64,000 nucleotides of DNA. Origin: Adlercreutzia wanghongyangiae. GTDB lineage: Bacteria; Actinomycetota; Coriobacteriia; Coriobacteriales; Eggerthellaceae. A model generated the notes under the pieces. It was not told where the DNA came from, made no database searches, and saw only the letters and a program-made list of their open reading frames with translations. Below, one piece after another: positions 36,901 to 46,228 of this stretch (position 1 is the first letter of the stretch; every line of letters starts with the position of its first letter). The stretch covers positions 1 through 64,000 of the forward strand of contig NZ_JAYMFF010000004.1 in assembly GCF_035989245.1 (NCBI RefSeq), read 5' to 3'. A program made the translations under genes and the position numbers.

Positions 36901-39861
36901 GCCGAGGGCTGGGAGGTGGGCGGCGTCACGGTCATCCGCGGCGACTCGCGCACCGAGTACGCGCCTGACGACGCGGAACTGACCGTAGGAGGCCTGGGCA
37001 TCGATCTTTCCAACGTACAGAGCGATTGCCTGGTGCAGGTAACGCTGAAGCGCGGCCAGATAGACATCGTGACCGAGGCACCGGCGGGCGGCCAGATCAC
37101 CCCGTCGCTACTGGATGTGGAGCCCGGCAGCGACCAAACGGTGGCGTGGTCGGCGCCGCCGGGCAAGCACATCGTCTCGGTGATCGTGGACGGCGTGGTG
37201 CGCGACGACCTCATTGACGCTGGCAAGATCACCTTCGAGAACGTGGACGCGGGTCACACGGTAACCGTGGTGGTGGCCGACGACGGCGATCCCACCGACC
37301 CGGACGGCCCCGACGGCCCGCTGCCTCCCGATCCGGACGGTCCCGACGACCCGCGCACCCCTGAGGACGGCGACCTGTTCCGCGTGACCGTCACCTGCTC
37401 GGGAGCGGGCAGCGCAGGGCCCTCGGCCTTGGTGGAGGCCGGCGGCTCGCACACGGTAACCTGGACCGGCGAGAACGGTGTGGCACCGGTGGCCGTGTAC
37501 GTAGACGGCTGCCTGCGGCCCAGTCTGGCAGCCGCGGGCAGCATAGCCTTTACCGGCCTGGCCGCCCATCACCGCGTGCACGTGGTGTTCCCCGCCAATC
37601 CCGACGACCCCGACAACCCGCCCGACCCCGACAACCCGGACGCCGACCGCTTCACCGTGATCACGCACCTGACGGGTGGCGCGGGAACCATTGCCGGCAG
37701 CGCCTCCTACGCCCCTGGCGCCAATGCGCACGTTCCGTGGACCGTGGGCGATGGCTGGCGCGTGAAGGCCGTCACTGTGGACGGCCAGTGGCGACCCGAG
37801 CTGACGGGCGCGGCGCAGGTGGACTTCCCCGCCATCGATGCGAACCACGAGGTGGTGGTGGAGCTGGAGGAAGACCTGTGGCGCGTGGACGTGACCTATT
37901 CCGGCTGCGGCACCGCCGGCCAGTCGGCCACGGTGCGCGCCGGCGCATCCCATCAGGTAACCTGGAGCCCCCAGGCAGGACTGTCGGTGCTGCGTGTGCT
38001 GGTTGACGGCACAGAGCGAGCCGATCTGCTGGCGGCAGGTGCCGTGGACTTCGCGAACATCCGCGACAACCACACGGTGCACGTGGAATTCCAGCAAGAC
38101 CCGCCCGACGACGCCCAGTGGAAGCGCGTTGACATCAACCTCATCGGCGGCCCGGGCGAGGTATCGGGCTCGGGGCGTGTGCCTGTGGGCGATGACCACG
38201 AGGTGCAGTGGAAGCCGGCAGCCGGATGGCAGGTGGCCAGCGTGATCGTGGACGGTCAGGAACGACCCGACCTGCTGGGAGCGGGCACCCTGGCGTTCAC
38301 CAACGTGCAAGAAGACCACAGCGTGGTGGTGCGCCTGGCACCCGCGCCGTTGGGCAACGGGCTGTCGGTGACGACGCGTCTGACCGGCGGGGGCGCCGGC
38401 GCGACCATCACGCCCTCGGAGGACAACCTGGCGCCGGGCGCGAACCGCACGGTATCATGGACATCGCCGGCCGGCTGGCGCGTGCAGTCGGTGACCGTGG
38501 ACGGCATCGCCCGCGACGACCTGCTGCTGGCCGGATCGGTGTCCTTCCCGACCATGACCGCCAGCCACACGGTGGAGGTGGCGCTCACCCAGGAGCCGCG
38601 CCAGGACAAGGGCCTCTACCGCATCGATGTGACGTGTGACGGCGCGGGCGTGGCCGACGGCACCGCCCTAGTGACGGCCGGTGCCAACCACCTGGTCACC
38701 TGGCACGGCATAAACGGAGCGCGGCCCGTGCGCATCACCGTGGACGGTGTGGAGCGGCCCGATCTGCTGGACGCAGGGGCACTCCCCTTCGCGAGCGTGT
38801 TTGCCGATCACACGGTGCACGTGGAATTCGACGCCCCCGAGGATGCAACGCTGTGCGAGGTGCGCACGAGCATCACGGGAGGGGCCGGCTCCATTACCGG
38901 CAGCTGCCGCGTGCCGGCCGGCACCGATGCCGTGGTGGAATGGGCAGTCGCCCCCGGCTACCGCGTGAAGGCCGTCACGGTGGACGGTGTGGCCCAGGAT
39001 ACTTCCCTCGCCCGCTGGGGCTTCTCGGCTGTAGCCGGCGACCACGAGGTGGCCGTGGAGCTGGAGATGGATCTGTGGCGCGTAGACGTTACCTGGGAGG
39101 GCCAGGGCAGCGCCGGCCCCTCGGCGCTGGTGGTGCCCGGCGCCGATCATCGGATGGAATGGGCGCCCGATGCCGGCCGCACCGTGCTGTCGGTGACCGT
39201 CGACGGCGAAGACCGCCCCGACTTGATGGACGCGGGCTTCCTGGACCTGGCCGGCATCGACCGCGACCATCAGGTACACATCGTGTTCGACCGCGATCCT
39301 TCCGTGGATGCCTGGCACCACGTGAACGTGCGGTTGGAAGGCGGCCCGGGCACATCGTCCGGTTCGGGCGAGGTGCCCGAGGGCGCCGACCGCGCCGTGG
39401 CATGGGAACCGGCCGCAGGTTACCGCGTGAAGGCCGTCACCGTGGACGGAGAGGAGCGACCCGACCTGCTGGGCGCCGACGGCACCTCCTTCGCCGACAT
39501 TCACGGCGACCACGAGGTGCTCGTAGAGTTGGAGCCCGACTTCGCCACGCCGCCCGAGCCCAGCGAGCCCACCCCGCCCGACACCGGCGACCCCGACGAC
39601 CCGAACGACGGCTCCGGAAACAACGGCAACGGTGGGTCGGGCGACGGAAACGGCTCGCACGGCCCCGACTCCCCCGGCACCGGCGCCAGCGAGGCCGGCG
39701 ACCCCCACGGCGGTGCAGGCAACCGCGGCAGCGGCTTCGCCACCGCCCTGATGCACCTGGCCCAAACGGGCGACCCGGTGGCGCTGCTGGCCTTGGGCGC
39801 AGCTGCTTTGGGCTTCGGCAGCGGCGCGTTCCTCTTGGCCGGCCGCCGTCGCCGCCGCTAG
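33905..39861 (+). CDS. Large LAQTG-anchored repeat surface protein, out of frame at a C10 tract
   Basis: The ATG at 33905 has AAGGAG in front and encodes a signal peptide of about 31 residues (cut after TALA). Ten Cs at 34018-34027 then put the frame onto a stop at 34034, giving a 43-residue peptide. With 11 (or 8) Cs the frame continues as EYPPPQSINSD into an open frame to 39861, about 1,985 residues. That product has an AT-richer N-terminal adhesin-like region (to about residue 700), then about 14 repeats of roughly 80 residues (each with a VTVDG...RPDL-like core and a DH.V.V end, similar to divergent InlB B-repeats), Pro/Asp linkers, a Gly/Asn spacer, and a C-terminal LAQTGD (about 1952), membrane helix and RRRRR. 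Sortase should attach it to peptidoglycan. The sequenced state is OFF, or the tract was miscounted. Confidence 0.85.
34018..34027 (+). repeat. Homopolymeric C10 tract inside the surface-protein gene
   Basis: Ten consecutive Cs at codons 38-41, just past the signal-peptide cleavage site. Gain of one C joins the signal peptide to the long frame. Tracts of this length are prone to slipped-strand errors and commonly switch surface genes on and off. Confidence 0.85.
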
Positions 39862-39970
39862 CACGGCCCGCGTCGTACGCGCCGCCGCGATCATCTCACC
39901 CGCAGCGGCGCGCTTCTCCAACACGGCGCGCCATCCCAACATCCAGAACTGCAGCACGGTTGCCGCGCAC

Positions 39971-39997
39971 AAAAAAGGGACCCTCGCGGGTCCCTTT
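39971..39997 (-). terminator. Intrinsic terminator of infC-rpmI-rplT
   Basis: A 10-bp stem AAAGGGACCC/GGGTCCCTTT with a 4-nt loop, then a run of six Ts on the minus strand, 21 bp past the rplT stop. Confidence 0.88.
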
Positions 39998-40017
39998 CAT
40001 TCACGATCGAATGCCGG

Positions 40018-40374
40018 TTAGGCGACGGCCTTCTTGGCGATCTCCACCAGGGCGGCGAAAGCCGGGGCGTCGTTCACGGCCATGTCGGCGAGCACCTTGC
40101 GGTCCAGGGTGACGCCGGCCTTCTTCAGGCCGTTCATGAACACCGAGTAGGACAGGCCGTTGATGCGGGCCGCGGCGTTGATGCGGGTGATCCACAGGCG
40201 GCGGATCTCACGCTTCTTGTTGCGGCGGTCGCGGTACATGTACTGCAGCGAGTGCTGCACCTGCTCCTTCGCGGCACGGTAGGAACGGGATTTCGCGCCA
40301 TAGTAGCCCTTCGCGCGATTGAGGACGGTACGACGCTTCTTACGGGCATGGACGGAACGCTTTACACGAGGCAT
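40018..40374 (-). CDS. rplT: Ribosomal protein L20
   Basis: A 118-residue protein of standard length and sequence (MPRVKRSVHARKKRR opening, basic N-terminal helix). L20 is needed for 50S assembly and in several bacteria represses its own operon. Last gene of infC-rpmI-rplT, 39 nt after rpmI. Confidence 0.98.
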   Translation of the reverse strand: MPRVKRSVHARKKRRTVLNRAKGYYGAKSRSYRAAKEQVQHSLQYMYRDRRNKKREIRRLWITRINAAARINGLSYSVFMNGLKKAGVTLDRKVLADMAVNDAPAFAALVEIAKKAVA

Positions 40375-40413
40375 ATCTTAATCACTCCTAAGAAAACAGG
40401 GAAACGTGCGGAA

Positions 40414-40611
40414 CTAGCGAAGGCCGAGCTGGCGCTTGACAACCTTGGCATCGGCCTCGGCGAGCTCGGTCTCGTGACGGAAGTTACGCTTACGCTTCTG
40501 GCTCTTCTTGGTCATGATGTGGCTCTTGTAGGCCTTGGCGCGCATGAGCTTGCCGGAACCGGTCACGCGGACGCGCTTGGCGGTGCCGCGGTGGGTCTTC
40601 ATCTTGGGCAT
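40414..40611 (-). CDS. rpmI: Ribosomal protein L35
   Basis: A 65-residue basic protein (MPKMKTHRGTAKRVRVTGSG opening) of standard length. Its ATG overlaps the infC stop by one base (TAATG), so its translation is probably coupled to infC. Confidence 0.98.
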   Translation of the reverse strand: MPKMKTHRGTAKRVRVTGSGKLMRAKAYKSHIMTKKSQKRKRNFRHETELAEADAKVVKRQLGLR

Positions 40612-41174
40612 TAGTTGTCCTTTCCTTCGTCGGTCTTAGCTTCCTTTTTCTTCTTCGCCGTTGCAGGCAGAGGAGCGATGAGCATGTGCATGTTGCGGCC
40701 CTCCATCTTCGGCTGGTTCTCGATGACGGCCACGTCCTTCAGGTCGTCGGCCAGCCGCTCCAGAATGGAAAGACCCTGCTCGGGATGAGCCATCTCGCGA
40801 CCACGGAACATGATGGTGATCTTCACCTTGTTGCCGCCGTCCAAAAAGCGCAGCACGTGCTTCTTCTTGGTGGTGTAGTCCCCCACATCGATTTTCGGGC
40901 GGAACTTCATTTCCTTGATCTCGATCTTGTTCTGGTTCTTGCGCGCCTGCTTGGCCTTGATGGCCTGGTCGTACTTGAACTTCCCGTAGTCCATGATGCG
41001 GCATACGGGCGGGTCGGCATTCGGGGCGATCTCCACCAGGTCGAGATCCATGTCGTCGGCGATTCGCTGGGCCTGGGCCGTGGGGTACACGCCCATCTGG
41101 TTCCCGTCGAAGTCGATCAGACGGCATTCGCGCGTGGTGATCTCGTCGTTGAGCCGGGGCTCTTGAGCAGCTAT
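40611..41174 (-). CDS. infC: Translation initiation factor IF-3, probable AUA start
   Basis: A 187-residue IF-3 with the N-domain (RLNDEI, PPVCRIMDYGKFKYD), a lysine-rich linker and the C-domain (KEMKFRPKIDVGDYTTK). It ends in an extra Lys-rich tail. The only in-frame NTG upstream is GTG at 41183-41181, but the Shine-Dalgarno AGGAGG (41188-41183) overlaps it. Eight nt after the SD lies ATA (41174-41172), followed by AAQEPRLNDEI. Use of a rare start is a known device for infC autocontrol (AUU in E. coli), because IF-3 rejects non-standard starts. If GTG were used the protein would gain three residues. Confidence 0.93.
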   Translation of the reverse strand: MAAQEPRLNDEITTRECRLIDFDGNQMGVYPTAQAQRIADDMDLDLVEIAPNADPPVCRIMDYGKFKYDQAIKAKQARKNQNKIEIKEMKFRPKIDVGDYTTKKKHVLRFLDGGNKVKITIMFRGREMAHPEQGLSILERLADDLKDVAVIENQPKMEGRNMHMLIAPLPATAKKKKEAKTDEGKDN

Positions 41175-41205
41175 CGCGCTCACCTCCTTTTCGTGTTCTC
41201 ACACA

Positions 41206-41242
41206 TAAAAACCCGCCGGGCCTTGCGGGCACGCGGCGGGTT
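41206..41242 (-). terminator. Leader terminator/attenuator before infC
   Basis: Stem AACCCGCCG/CGGCGGGTT (41210-41242) followed on the minus strand by TTTTTAT, ending only about 16 nt before the infC Shine-Dalgarno. The position inside the probable leader suggests transcriptional attenuation of infC-rpmI-rplT, as known in some Gram-positive bacteria, rather than the end of another gene. Confidence 0.65.
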
Positions 41243-41387
41243 CCGTTCGCAATAAGCATATCTGCGGAAGACCCATCAGCAGCCCGAAGGCGCCGAACCA
41301 GGTGGAGGGCCATGCCCTCGCTTGATTAACAGCCTGTTTATGATAAACCTTTTTTCCGGCCGAGGCAAGAAGAATTTCGCATTTCGT

Positions 41388-41438
41388 CCAAGGAAGCCAG
41401 CGAGGCTCCGACAGGTGCCTGTCGGAGCCTCAGCGTCG
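41388..41438. repeat. Dispersed palindromic repeat, short copy
   Basis: Starts CCAAGGAAG, contains a perfect 14-bp stem GAGGCTCCGACAGG/CCTGTCGGAGCCTC (41402-41431) and ends CAGCGTCG. The same outer sequences flank a longer version at 59173-59297. It lies 35 bp past the stop of the 41473-42687 gene and may act as its terminator. Confidence 0.65.
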
Positions 41439-41472
41439 GCCAGTCCGTTCAGCCCGTCAGGGCGAACGGAGC

Positions 41473-42687
41473 TTAAGCGTTGATGTACACGAAGATGGTG
41501 CGTACGGTGTCGGCTAGGTTGCCCGAGGCATTCGCCATGGAGTAATCGTAGGACAGCACCGCCGACCAGGTGTGCTCGACGCCCTCCACATCCACGGTGC
41601 CGTTGAAGGAGCAGTACTCCTTGGTGCGCGTCTTGCCGTCGGTATCGAAGGTGGTGTAGGCGGCGGAGTCCTCCGGCAGCGCCACGGCGTCTTCGGGCAC
41701 CGACAGGCCCGCCTCGGCCAGAGTCTTCTGGATGATGTCCTCGTTGTTCACCGCATCGGCGAAGGACAGCGAGCCGTAGCCCAGCGCCGTAGTGGAGGCG
41801 GAATAGCCCGCCTGGATGACGCGACCCTCCTCGTTCAGGCCCAAATACACCGTGGGCGTGCCCGTGCGGCTGTCGGCCGGCTCGGCGGTCAGCGCCACGC
41901 GTGCCTCGCTCTTGATGGGGTTGCCCTCCTCGTTCACCTCGCGGGTGCTGGACACCTGGGCGCCGTGCTGCAGCTTCTCCACAGCCTCGTCCTGGGTGAG
42001 GTTCAGCAGACCCACCAGGTTGGGCACCGTGGTGGTCTTGGCCGTCTCGGTGGAGGCGTCGTTGGCCTCCTCCTGCTGGATGGCCTCCTGCTCCTGCTCG
42101 GTGCTCTGGGCCTGCTGCACGCCGGTGGAATTGCCCGCCTCGAACAGCTGCACGCCGAAGTAGGCTACCGCGGCCAGGAGCAGCACCAACACGATGATGA
42201 CCACGATGAGGATGCGGCGCATGCGGCGCGACTTGCGCATGTACTCGGGAACGGCCGGCTTGCCGTCGCCGTCGGTAGCCGCATGGGCGTGACGACCATG
42301 ACGCGGGCCCTCGCCTTTCGCCTTGGAGGCCGGCTTGGTAGTGGCGGCGTGGGTGATGGTGGGCAGCGGAGCGGGAGCCGCCTCGTCGTCGGGCAGGGGA
42401 CGGCCGGCGTAGAAGTCTTCGAAAGCGGCCTCGTTGCCGAAGGACTCGCCGGCAGCCAGGCCCTCGTCGTCCACCGGCTCGCCGCCCAGATCCACTTCCT
42501 CGAACGTGCCCTCGGGACCGGCGACGATGCGCTCCTCCTCCACCGACCCGGCACCGCCCATCGGGGGCATCGCCGTGGTGAAGCCGTCGGAGGCAATGGG
42601 ATGGAAGGCCTCCGTCAGGCCCATGGCGTTGCCGTCGGCATCGGCTTCCGGGCGCCGGTTCTGTCCGTTTGTGCTTTTCTTCACCAT
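41473..42687 (-). CDS. Bitopic membrane protein with PASTA-like segment, function unknown
   Basis: A 404-residue protein. Residues 1-155 are acidic then basic, low-complexity and probably cytoplasmic. A membrane segment follows a stop-transfer-like RKSRRMRR (about 160-182), and an outside domain of about 220 residues contains VPNLVGLLNLTQDEAVEKL, which resembles a PASTA motif (wall-muropeptide or beta-lactam-binding domain). The RBS is GAAGGAAAG. It is followed upstream in the same direction by another anchored protein (42736-43107). No kinase domain is present, so it is not a typical PASTA kinase. Role unknown, possibly wall sensing. Confidence 0.7.
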   Translation of the reverse strand: MVKKSTNGQNRRPEADADGNAMGLTEAFHPIASDGFTTAMPPMGGAGSVEEERIVAGPEGTFEEVDLGGEPVDDEGLAAGESFGNEAAFEDFYAGRPLPDDEAAPAPLPTITHAATTKPASKAKGEGPRHGRHAHAATDGDGKPAVPEYMRKSRRMRRILIVVIIVLVLLLAAVAYFGVQLFEAGNSTGVQQAQSTEQEQEAIQQEEANDASTETAKTTTVPNLVGLLNLTQDEAVEKLQHGAQVSSTREVNEEGNPIKSEARVALTAEPADSRTGTPTVYLGLNEEGRVIQAGYSASTTALGYGSLSFADAVNNEDIIQKTLAEAGLSVPEDAVALPEDSAAYTTFDTDGKTRTKEYCSFNGTVDVEGVEHTWSAVLSYDYSMANASGNLADTVRTIFVYINA

Positions 42688-42735
42688 GTTCTTTCCTTCT
42701 ACGTTTGGGCTGCGGGTAAAAGAATGGGAGGCGTT

Positions 42736-43107
42736 CTATCGTGCGAAAAGGTACCAGAGAATGAAGGCGGCCACGCCGAGCAGCGCCACGATGATGACCG
42801 CCTTCTGGGCCGTGGGCATCTTCGCTCCCTCGATGTCGTCAAGGGTGGTCTCGCGGTAGCCGTCGTCGGGCGCGGGCGCGCTCGGACGCCGGGATGCGGG
42901 CGCGGGCCCGTCCTGCTCGGCCGCGCCATCGTCGGGCGCGGCGTCCTCCTCGGCCGGCGCGTCATCATCGGCCAGGGCGGCAACATCCTCTTCAACGACG
43001 ACCTCGTCGTCATCGGCAGGCGCATCGACGATGCCCGCCTGGATGACCACGTCGTCATCGGTATCGGCGTTCACCGTGATATGCGAGAAGCCCGTGCTGT
43101 CGGCCAT
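42736..43107 (-). CDS. Small acidic tail-anchored membrane protein
   Basis: A 123-residue protein: residues 1-95 are very acidic (runs of Asp, Glu and Ala), then one C-terminal membrane helix (about 100-120, AVIIVALLGVAAFILWYLF). The start at 43107 is favoured because AAAGGA lies 8 nt in front of it; an in-frame ATG at 43116 sits directly on the RBS. It lies between the M16C peptidase and the PASTA-like protein, all on the minus strand. Not recognised. Confidence 0.7.
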   Translation of the reverse strand: MADSTGFSHITVNADTDDDVVIQAGIVDAPADDDEVVVEEDVAALADDDAPAEEDAAPDDGAAEQDGPAPASRRPSAPAPDDGYRETTLDDIEGAKMPTAQKAVIIVALLGVAAFILWYLFAR

Positions 43108-43137
43108 GAGCTGCATCCTTTCCGTTCGAAAGACAGA

Positions 43138-46065
43138 TTATAGCGGAACACCCTCTTGGCTGAGTAGGTCGATCACCGTAAGTCCACCGCCAGCGGCCTC
43201 GATGATCTCCCGATTCCCGAACACGCAGGTGCAGCCGGACCGCGCGATGGCATCCACGGCCTCGCCCAGGGCGCGCACGGCATCCACCTGGGCGCCCACC
43301 ACCTCGTCGCGCACCCGGGCGCGGTCGGCGATACCGTAGCCGGCGAAGTACATGCCGTCCTGGCGACGCAACAACGCGCGGGCCTTCTCGGGGGCGTCCA
43401 TGGAGGCTGCCGCCGACACCACGTAGCCGTCCATCTCGGCCTCGGTGGGATTAAACGCGCCGGCCAGCCACGAGCCGGCCTCCTGGAAGCGGGCCACGGT
43501 CTCGTCGATGCGCGGGTCGCGGTAGGAGTAGAAGCGGCTGGAACCGCCGCGCATAGTCTGGAAGCCCGTGCCGTAGGCCCCGCCCTTCACGCGCACCTCG
43601 CCCCACAGGTAGTCGTAGGACAGAATGCGCGCGGCCAGAAGCCATACGCCGCTGTAGCCCAGACCCAGAAGGCGGCGATCCCAACCGCAGGCGGTGTAGG
43701 TAACGTCGGTGGGCACCACGAAGGCCTCGCGACGGCACACCGGCGCCGGCACCGTCAGCGCCACGGGCGCGGCAGCGCGGGGCATCGGCGCGGCGGCCGC
43801 GCGGAAACGCTCCAGGTCGTCGTCGCTGCCGGCGAACGACAGCGTGCAGTTGGCATCGGCGAACAGACGACCGGCCACCTCGGCCAGCTTGGCGCTGAGC
43901 GTTGCGGCGCGCTCGTCGAAGTGATCGAGGGTATCCTTCAGGAAGCGGTAGAAGTCGACGCCGCCCAGCGCCTCGCGCACCACGCCGGCCGGCAGGTAGT
44001 ACGATGCCGCGCGGCCCATGGCGGCGGTATGCCCGTTGGCCGCGAAGGACTGCTCCATGGCGATGCGCCACTGGGCCAGGATATCGCGAATGCGGGCGGT
44101 GTCGGAGAAGTCGGTCTCGGTCAGCACCTCGGACGAGAGCGACCCCATCCAAGCCGCGTTCTCGGAAAGTGCCGAGCAGCCGACCACCAGCACGGGGCGC
44201 ACCTGATCGCGGTCGCTCACATTCTCGTGCACCTCGCAGGCGAATCCCAGATTGCCCAGATGCGCCTGGGACAAGGTGTCTATCTCGGCGGCAGTGTGGC
44301 GGGCGGTGTCCAGCTTGCCCAGCACATTGGCCAGCACCGTGGCGTAGGGCAGCTCCTCGAAGGAGAGGCAGTCCAGGTCGAAGTAACGGTAGGCGTAGGC
44401 GATACCGTGGGTGGGAATGCGGTGGCGCACCAAGGTCACGCCGTCCAGCTCGTCCTCCTCCCACGGCTCCTCAGCCGGGGCCGGCCCGATGTCGGCACGG
44501 GTCAGACTCGGCAGCGCCGCCACAGCCTGCGGGTCGTCGGGGGCCTCCTGGGCCGCGCGCAGGGCGGCCACGTCGGCCTCGATGGCAGCCGCCTCGTCCG
44601 GAGCGAGCGCCCGGGCGCGTTCGCGGGCAGCCTCCTCGGCGCGCTCGTCGGCGCCGGCATCGCCGGGCGCCACCTCCACGCGGGCCCAGTGGTCGCTCTC
44701 GCAGAACAGCTCGCGCAGCAGCGCCTCGAAGTAGCCCTCGTCCACCTTGGCGGCAAGCGCTGCGAACACGTCGTTGAAGCGCAGGTAGGCCGTGGGGTCC
44801 TCGTCGCTATACAGCCAGCCGGCCATGGCCGACATGGCCAGCACCACCCCGTCAGGGTAGCCGAAGTTCCGCTCGCGCATCACGAACTCGGCGTGGGACA
44901 GCGCCGCGCGCACCAGCTCGCGGTCCAGCGCGCCGTCGGCCAGGCGGCGCGCTTCGGCGCGCACCACGTCCTGCAGGCGCTCGGCCGCCCCGGGGCGCGC
45001 CCCGCGCAGCGATATCACGGCGAAGGGCTGGGCCACCGCATCGGCCACATAGCCCATGGCATCGTCGGCGATGGCCGCATCCAGCAGAGCCCGCTTCAGG
45101 GGCGCCTCGTTGGACCCCATCACGGCATCCAGCAAGATGTCGGCAGCCACCACGCGCTCGCGGTCGGCGGCAGCGCCGATCACGGCCCCCAGGGCGGCGC
45201 AGGCGTTCTCGGGCGCCGTATCCATGGCCACCGTCACGGGTGCGGGGGTCACGGGCGCCTGCTGCCCCAGCGGATTCACCTGCAGAGGCCCGCGATCGGC
45301 GGCCGCCAGAGGCGCCAGGTAGCCCTCGTCGATGAAGCCGAGGAACCGATCCAGGTCGAGGTTCCCGTACAGAATGATGTAGCTGTTGTCGGGCCGGTAG
45401 TGGCGACGATGGTTGTCGAGGAAGCCCTCGTAGGTCAGCGCAGGGATGGCAGCCGGCGTGCCGCCCGACTCGAAGCGGTAGGTGGTATCGGGAAACAGCG
45501 CCGCCGACAGGGCATCGTACAGCACCGAATCGGGTTCCGACAGCGCCCCCTTCATCTCGTTGTACACCACGCCGTTGTACACCAGGGCACGCGTATCGCC
45601 CTCCCCTTCCAGCTCCCAGTGCCAGCCCTCCTGCTGGAAGATGGCCGGCCGCGTGTAGATGTTGGGGTGGAACACCGCGTCCAGGTACACGTCCATGAGG
45701 TTCAGAAGGTCGCGCTCGTTGGTGGACGCCACCGGGTACATGGTCTTGTCGGGGAAGGTCATGGCGTTCAGGAAGGTCTGCATGGAGGTCTTCAGCAGGT
45801 TGACGAAGGGCTCCTTCACGGGAAACTTCTCCGAGCCGCACAGCACCGAGTGCTCCAGAATGTGGAACACGCCGGTGTCGTCGGCGGCCGGTGTCTTGAA
45901 GGTGACGGAGAACGCCTTGTTGGCATCGTCGTTCTCCAGGTACATGAGCCGCGCGCCCGAGGCGGTGTGGGTCATCAGGTGCGCCCGCCCCTCTATCTCG
46001 GGCAAGGGCTCGGTGCGCTGCCAAGCGAACCCGTGGGCCGCGGCGGTATCTGCGATGGTCGTCAT
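43138..46065 (-). CDS. M16C-family zinc metallopeptidase (presequence-protease type)
   Basis: A 975-residue peptidase. The inverted zinc motif HILEH (H68, E71, H72) is intact, and the length with two M16 halves plus linker matches the M16C/PreP group that degrades short unstructured peptides inside a closed chamber. There is no signal peptide, so it acts in the cytoplasm. The start has AAGGAG in front. It is divergent from the minimal SUF genes. Confidence 0.93.
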   Translation of the reverse strand: MTTIADTAAAHGFAWQRTEPLPEIEGRAHLMTHTASGARLMYLENDDANKAFSVTFKTPAADDTGVFHILEHSVLCGSEKFPVKEPFVNLLKTSMQTFLNAMTFPDKTMYPVASTNERDLLNLMDVYLDAVFHPNIYTRPAIFQQEGWHWELEGEGDTRALVYNGVVYNEMKGALSEPDSVLYDALSAALFPDTTYRFESGGTPAAIPALTYEGFLDNHRRHYRPDNSYIILYGNLDLDRFLGFIDEGYLAPLAAADRGPLQVNPLGQQAPVTPAPVTVAMDTAPENACAALGAVIGAAADRERVVAADILLDAVMGSNEAPLKRALLDAAIADDAMGYVADAVAQPFAVISLRGARPGAAERLQDVVRAEARRLADGALDRELVRAALSHAEFVMRERNFGYPDGVVLAMSAMAGWLYSDEDPTAYLRFNDVFAALAAKVDEGYFEALLRELFCESDHWARVEVAPGDAGADERAEEAARERARALAPDEAAAIEADVAALRAAQEAPDDPQAVAALPSLTRADIGPAPAEEPWEEDELDGVTLVRHRIPTHGIAYAYRYFDLDCLSFEELPYATVLANVLGKLDTARHTAAEIDTLSQAHLGNLGFACEVHENVSDRDQVRPVLVVGCSALSENAAWMGSLSSEVLTETDFSDTARIRDILAQWRIAMEQSFAANGHTAAMGRAASYYLPAGVVREALGGVDFYRFLKDTLDHFDERAATLSAKLAEVAGRLFADANCTLSFAGSDDDLERFRAAAAPMPRAAAPVALTVPAPVCRREAFVVPTDVTYTACGWDRRLLGLGYSGVWLLAARILSYDYLWGEVRVKGGAYGTGFQTMRGGSSRFYSYRDPRIDETVARFQEAGSWLAGAFNPTEAEMDGYVVSAAASMDAPEKARALLRRQDGMYFAGYGIADRARVRDEVVGAQVDAVRALGEAVDAIARSGCTCVFGNREIIEAAGGGLTVIDLLSQEGVPL

Positions 46066-46174
46066 ATCGCTCCTTCTCGCGAAATCTTTTCCCGTATTCT
46101 ACCCGTAGCGCGCACGCCTTCCTGCAACCTTCATGGGGACGTTATTATTTCTCCGCGACGAGGAACAATTTCGC

Positions 46175-46180
46175 TATAAT
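46175..46180 (+). promoter_or_regulatory. -10 box of the minimal SUF operon
   Basis: A perfect TATAAT 49 bp upstream of the SufC-like start. No good -35 lies at 16-18 bp, which may mean dependence on an activator. Confidence 0.45.
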
Positions 46181-46228
46181 CGGCCACAGAAATACAACGC
46201 GATCCCGAGACGAGATACGGAGCGATCC

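Noticed and set aside
41181..41183. GTG as the infC start
   Set aside because: The GTG overlaps the AGGAGG Shine-Dalgarno itself, leaving no spacing; ATA eight bases further on fits better.
41473..42687. PASTA-domain serine/threonine kinase
   Set aside because: There is no kinase domain; only one short PASTA-like stretch lies outside the membrane segment.
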